Positions 5,236-5,677 of a DNA stretch of 5,677 bases are shown piece by piece. The stretch is from an uncultured Acetatifactor sp. Its GTDB lineage: Bacteria > Bacillota > Clostridia > Lachnospirales > Lachnospiraceae. Numbering within the stretch: the first letter of the stretch is position 1; every line of letters starts with the position of its first letter. The notes under the pieces were generated by a model. It was not told the origin of the DNA. It made no database searches and saw nothing but the letters and a program-made list of their open reading frames with translations. Location of the stretch: positions 1 to 5,677 of the forward strand of contig CAJULV010000110.1 in NCBI GenBank assembly GCA_910587555.1, read 5' to 3'. The translations under genes were made by a program, and so were the position numbers.

Positions 5236-5677
5236 ATGAAAAAAATATGGATAGTGCTGTGGTTGATGGTCATCTCATTTTCCCTGACTGCCTGCGGAGA
5301 GGACAACGGGCAGGCTGGTGCTTCAATCTCAGCACCGGAGACAGTTGGAACAGAAAGCATGCCACAGCCTGCCATTCATCAGGAAACGGAGAGTGCCAAT
5401 GCACAGGAGGCGCAATCTGCAGATACAAATGCAACAGAATCCGTGGCAGAAGACATACAGGAGAGATCTGTTTCTGATTCAACAGGAAACACGGCAGAAT
5501 CAGCGGCGGATATAAGGGAAGCAAAGCCTGTACAGGAAACAGAAATGAATGAAGCAGGTGGAATGGAAACAGATATCCAAAATGATGGAGAGGAGAATGC
5601 AGTGGTGTCTGCTTTGGTGGAAATGATGCGGGAAAGTCCGGTAGTGCTTCAAATGAGCGACTATTCCGGCTTTGAAA
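5236..5677 (+). CDS. cyclophilin-like-fold lipoprotein, N-terminal part (runs off the window)
   Basis: The start at ATG 5236 follows a modest GAGGAA ribosome binding site. Residues 1-19 are a lipoprotein signal peptide (KKIWIVLWLMVISFSLTAC) with lipobox LTAC, so Cys20 should be lipidated and the protein anchored outside the membrane. Residues 21 to about 120 are a low-complexity Glu/Thr/Ser/Ala-rich acidic spacer. At about 123 a folded domain begins: VVSALVEMMRESPVVLQMSD, then YSGFE at the window edge. This matches the opening of small cyclophilin-like proteins, whose family normally continues toward a GxLG-x-x-LP motif, not visible here. Despite the name, isomerase activity is not established for them. 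The frame is open upstream into LysE sequence, so a LysE-lipoprotein fusion is formally possible, but the signal peptide supports the internal ATG. It was probably in an operon with DUF3737 and LysE. Confidence 0.8.
   Translation, partial: MKKIWIVLWLMVISFSLTACGEDNGQAGASISAPETVGTESMPQPAIHQETESANAQEAQSADTNATESVAEDIQERSVSDSTGNTAESAADIREAKPVQETEMNEAGGMETDIQNDGEENAVVSALVEMMRESPVVLQMSDYSGFE

Overview
The window looks like chromosomal DNA of a gut-type Firmicute (Clostridia, probably Lachnospiraceae). The reasons are strong AGGAGG ribosome binding sites, two type II lipoproteins, a DUF3737 gene followed by a LysE-type exporter and a cyclophilin-like lipoprotein, and an integrase fragment of the kind carried by clostridial conjugative elements. 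The organism call is inference from gene content; no marker gene is present.

The layout is a mosaic. The left flank (1 to about 624, minus strand) is the effector-binding part of a LysR regulator whose DNA-binding N-terminus is missing. The right flank (about 3822 to 5677, plus strand) holds the last residues of a hexapeptide-repeat acyltransferase, an intact DUF3737 gene, a LysE-family exporter with a large internal deletion, and the start of a cyclophilin-like lipoprotein. The flanks probably come from one ancestral locus, with LysR on the minus strand and the acyltransferase/DUF3737/LysE/lipoprotein genes on the plus strand.

Between the flanks, about 3.2 kb (roughly 625-3821) replaces the LysR N-terminus and most of the acyltransferase. 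It holds a minus-strand pair made of a 401-residue CAP-domain lipoprotein and a small membrane protein whose C-terminus is now out-of-frame LysR sequence. Further right are a small helical protein of 77 residues, two 69-bp direct repeats that carry promoter-like cores, a pair of TATTAGCATATA repeats, an unrecognised coding-like fragment, a hairpin with a 28-bp stem, and an N-terminal fragment of a tyrosine recombinase. The recombinase fragment points to a decayed integrative element as one contributor.

Four gene breaks (LysR, recombinase, acyltransferase, LysE) in 5.7 kb indicate serial deletion and insertion, or a chimeric assembly; reads across the junctions would tell these apart. The genes that look intact are the CAP lipoprotein, the 77-residue protein, DUF3737 and, as far as it is visible, the cyclophilin-like lipoprotein. 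I see no convincing new defence or RNA-guided system. The most unusual parts are the junctions, the hairpin and the promoter-like repeat pair.
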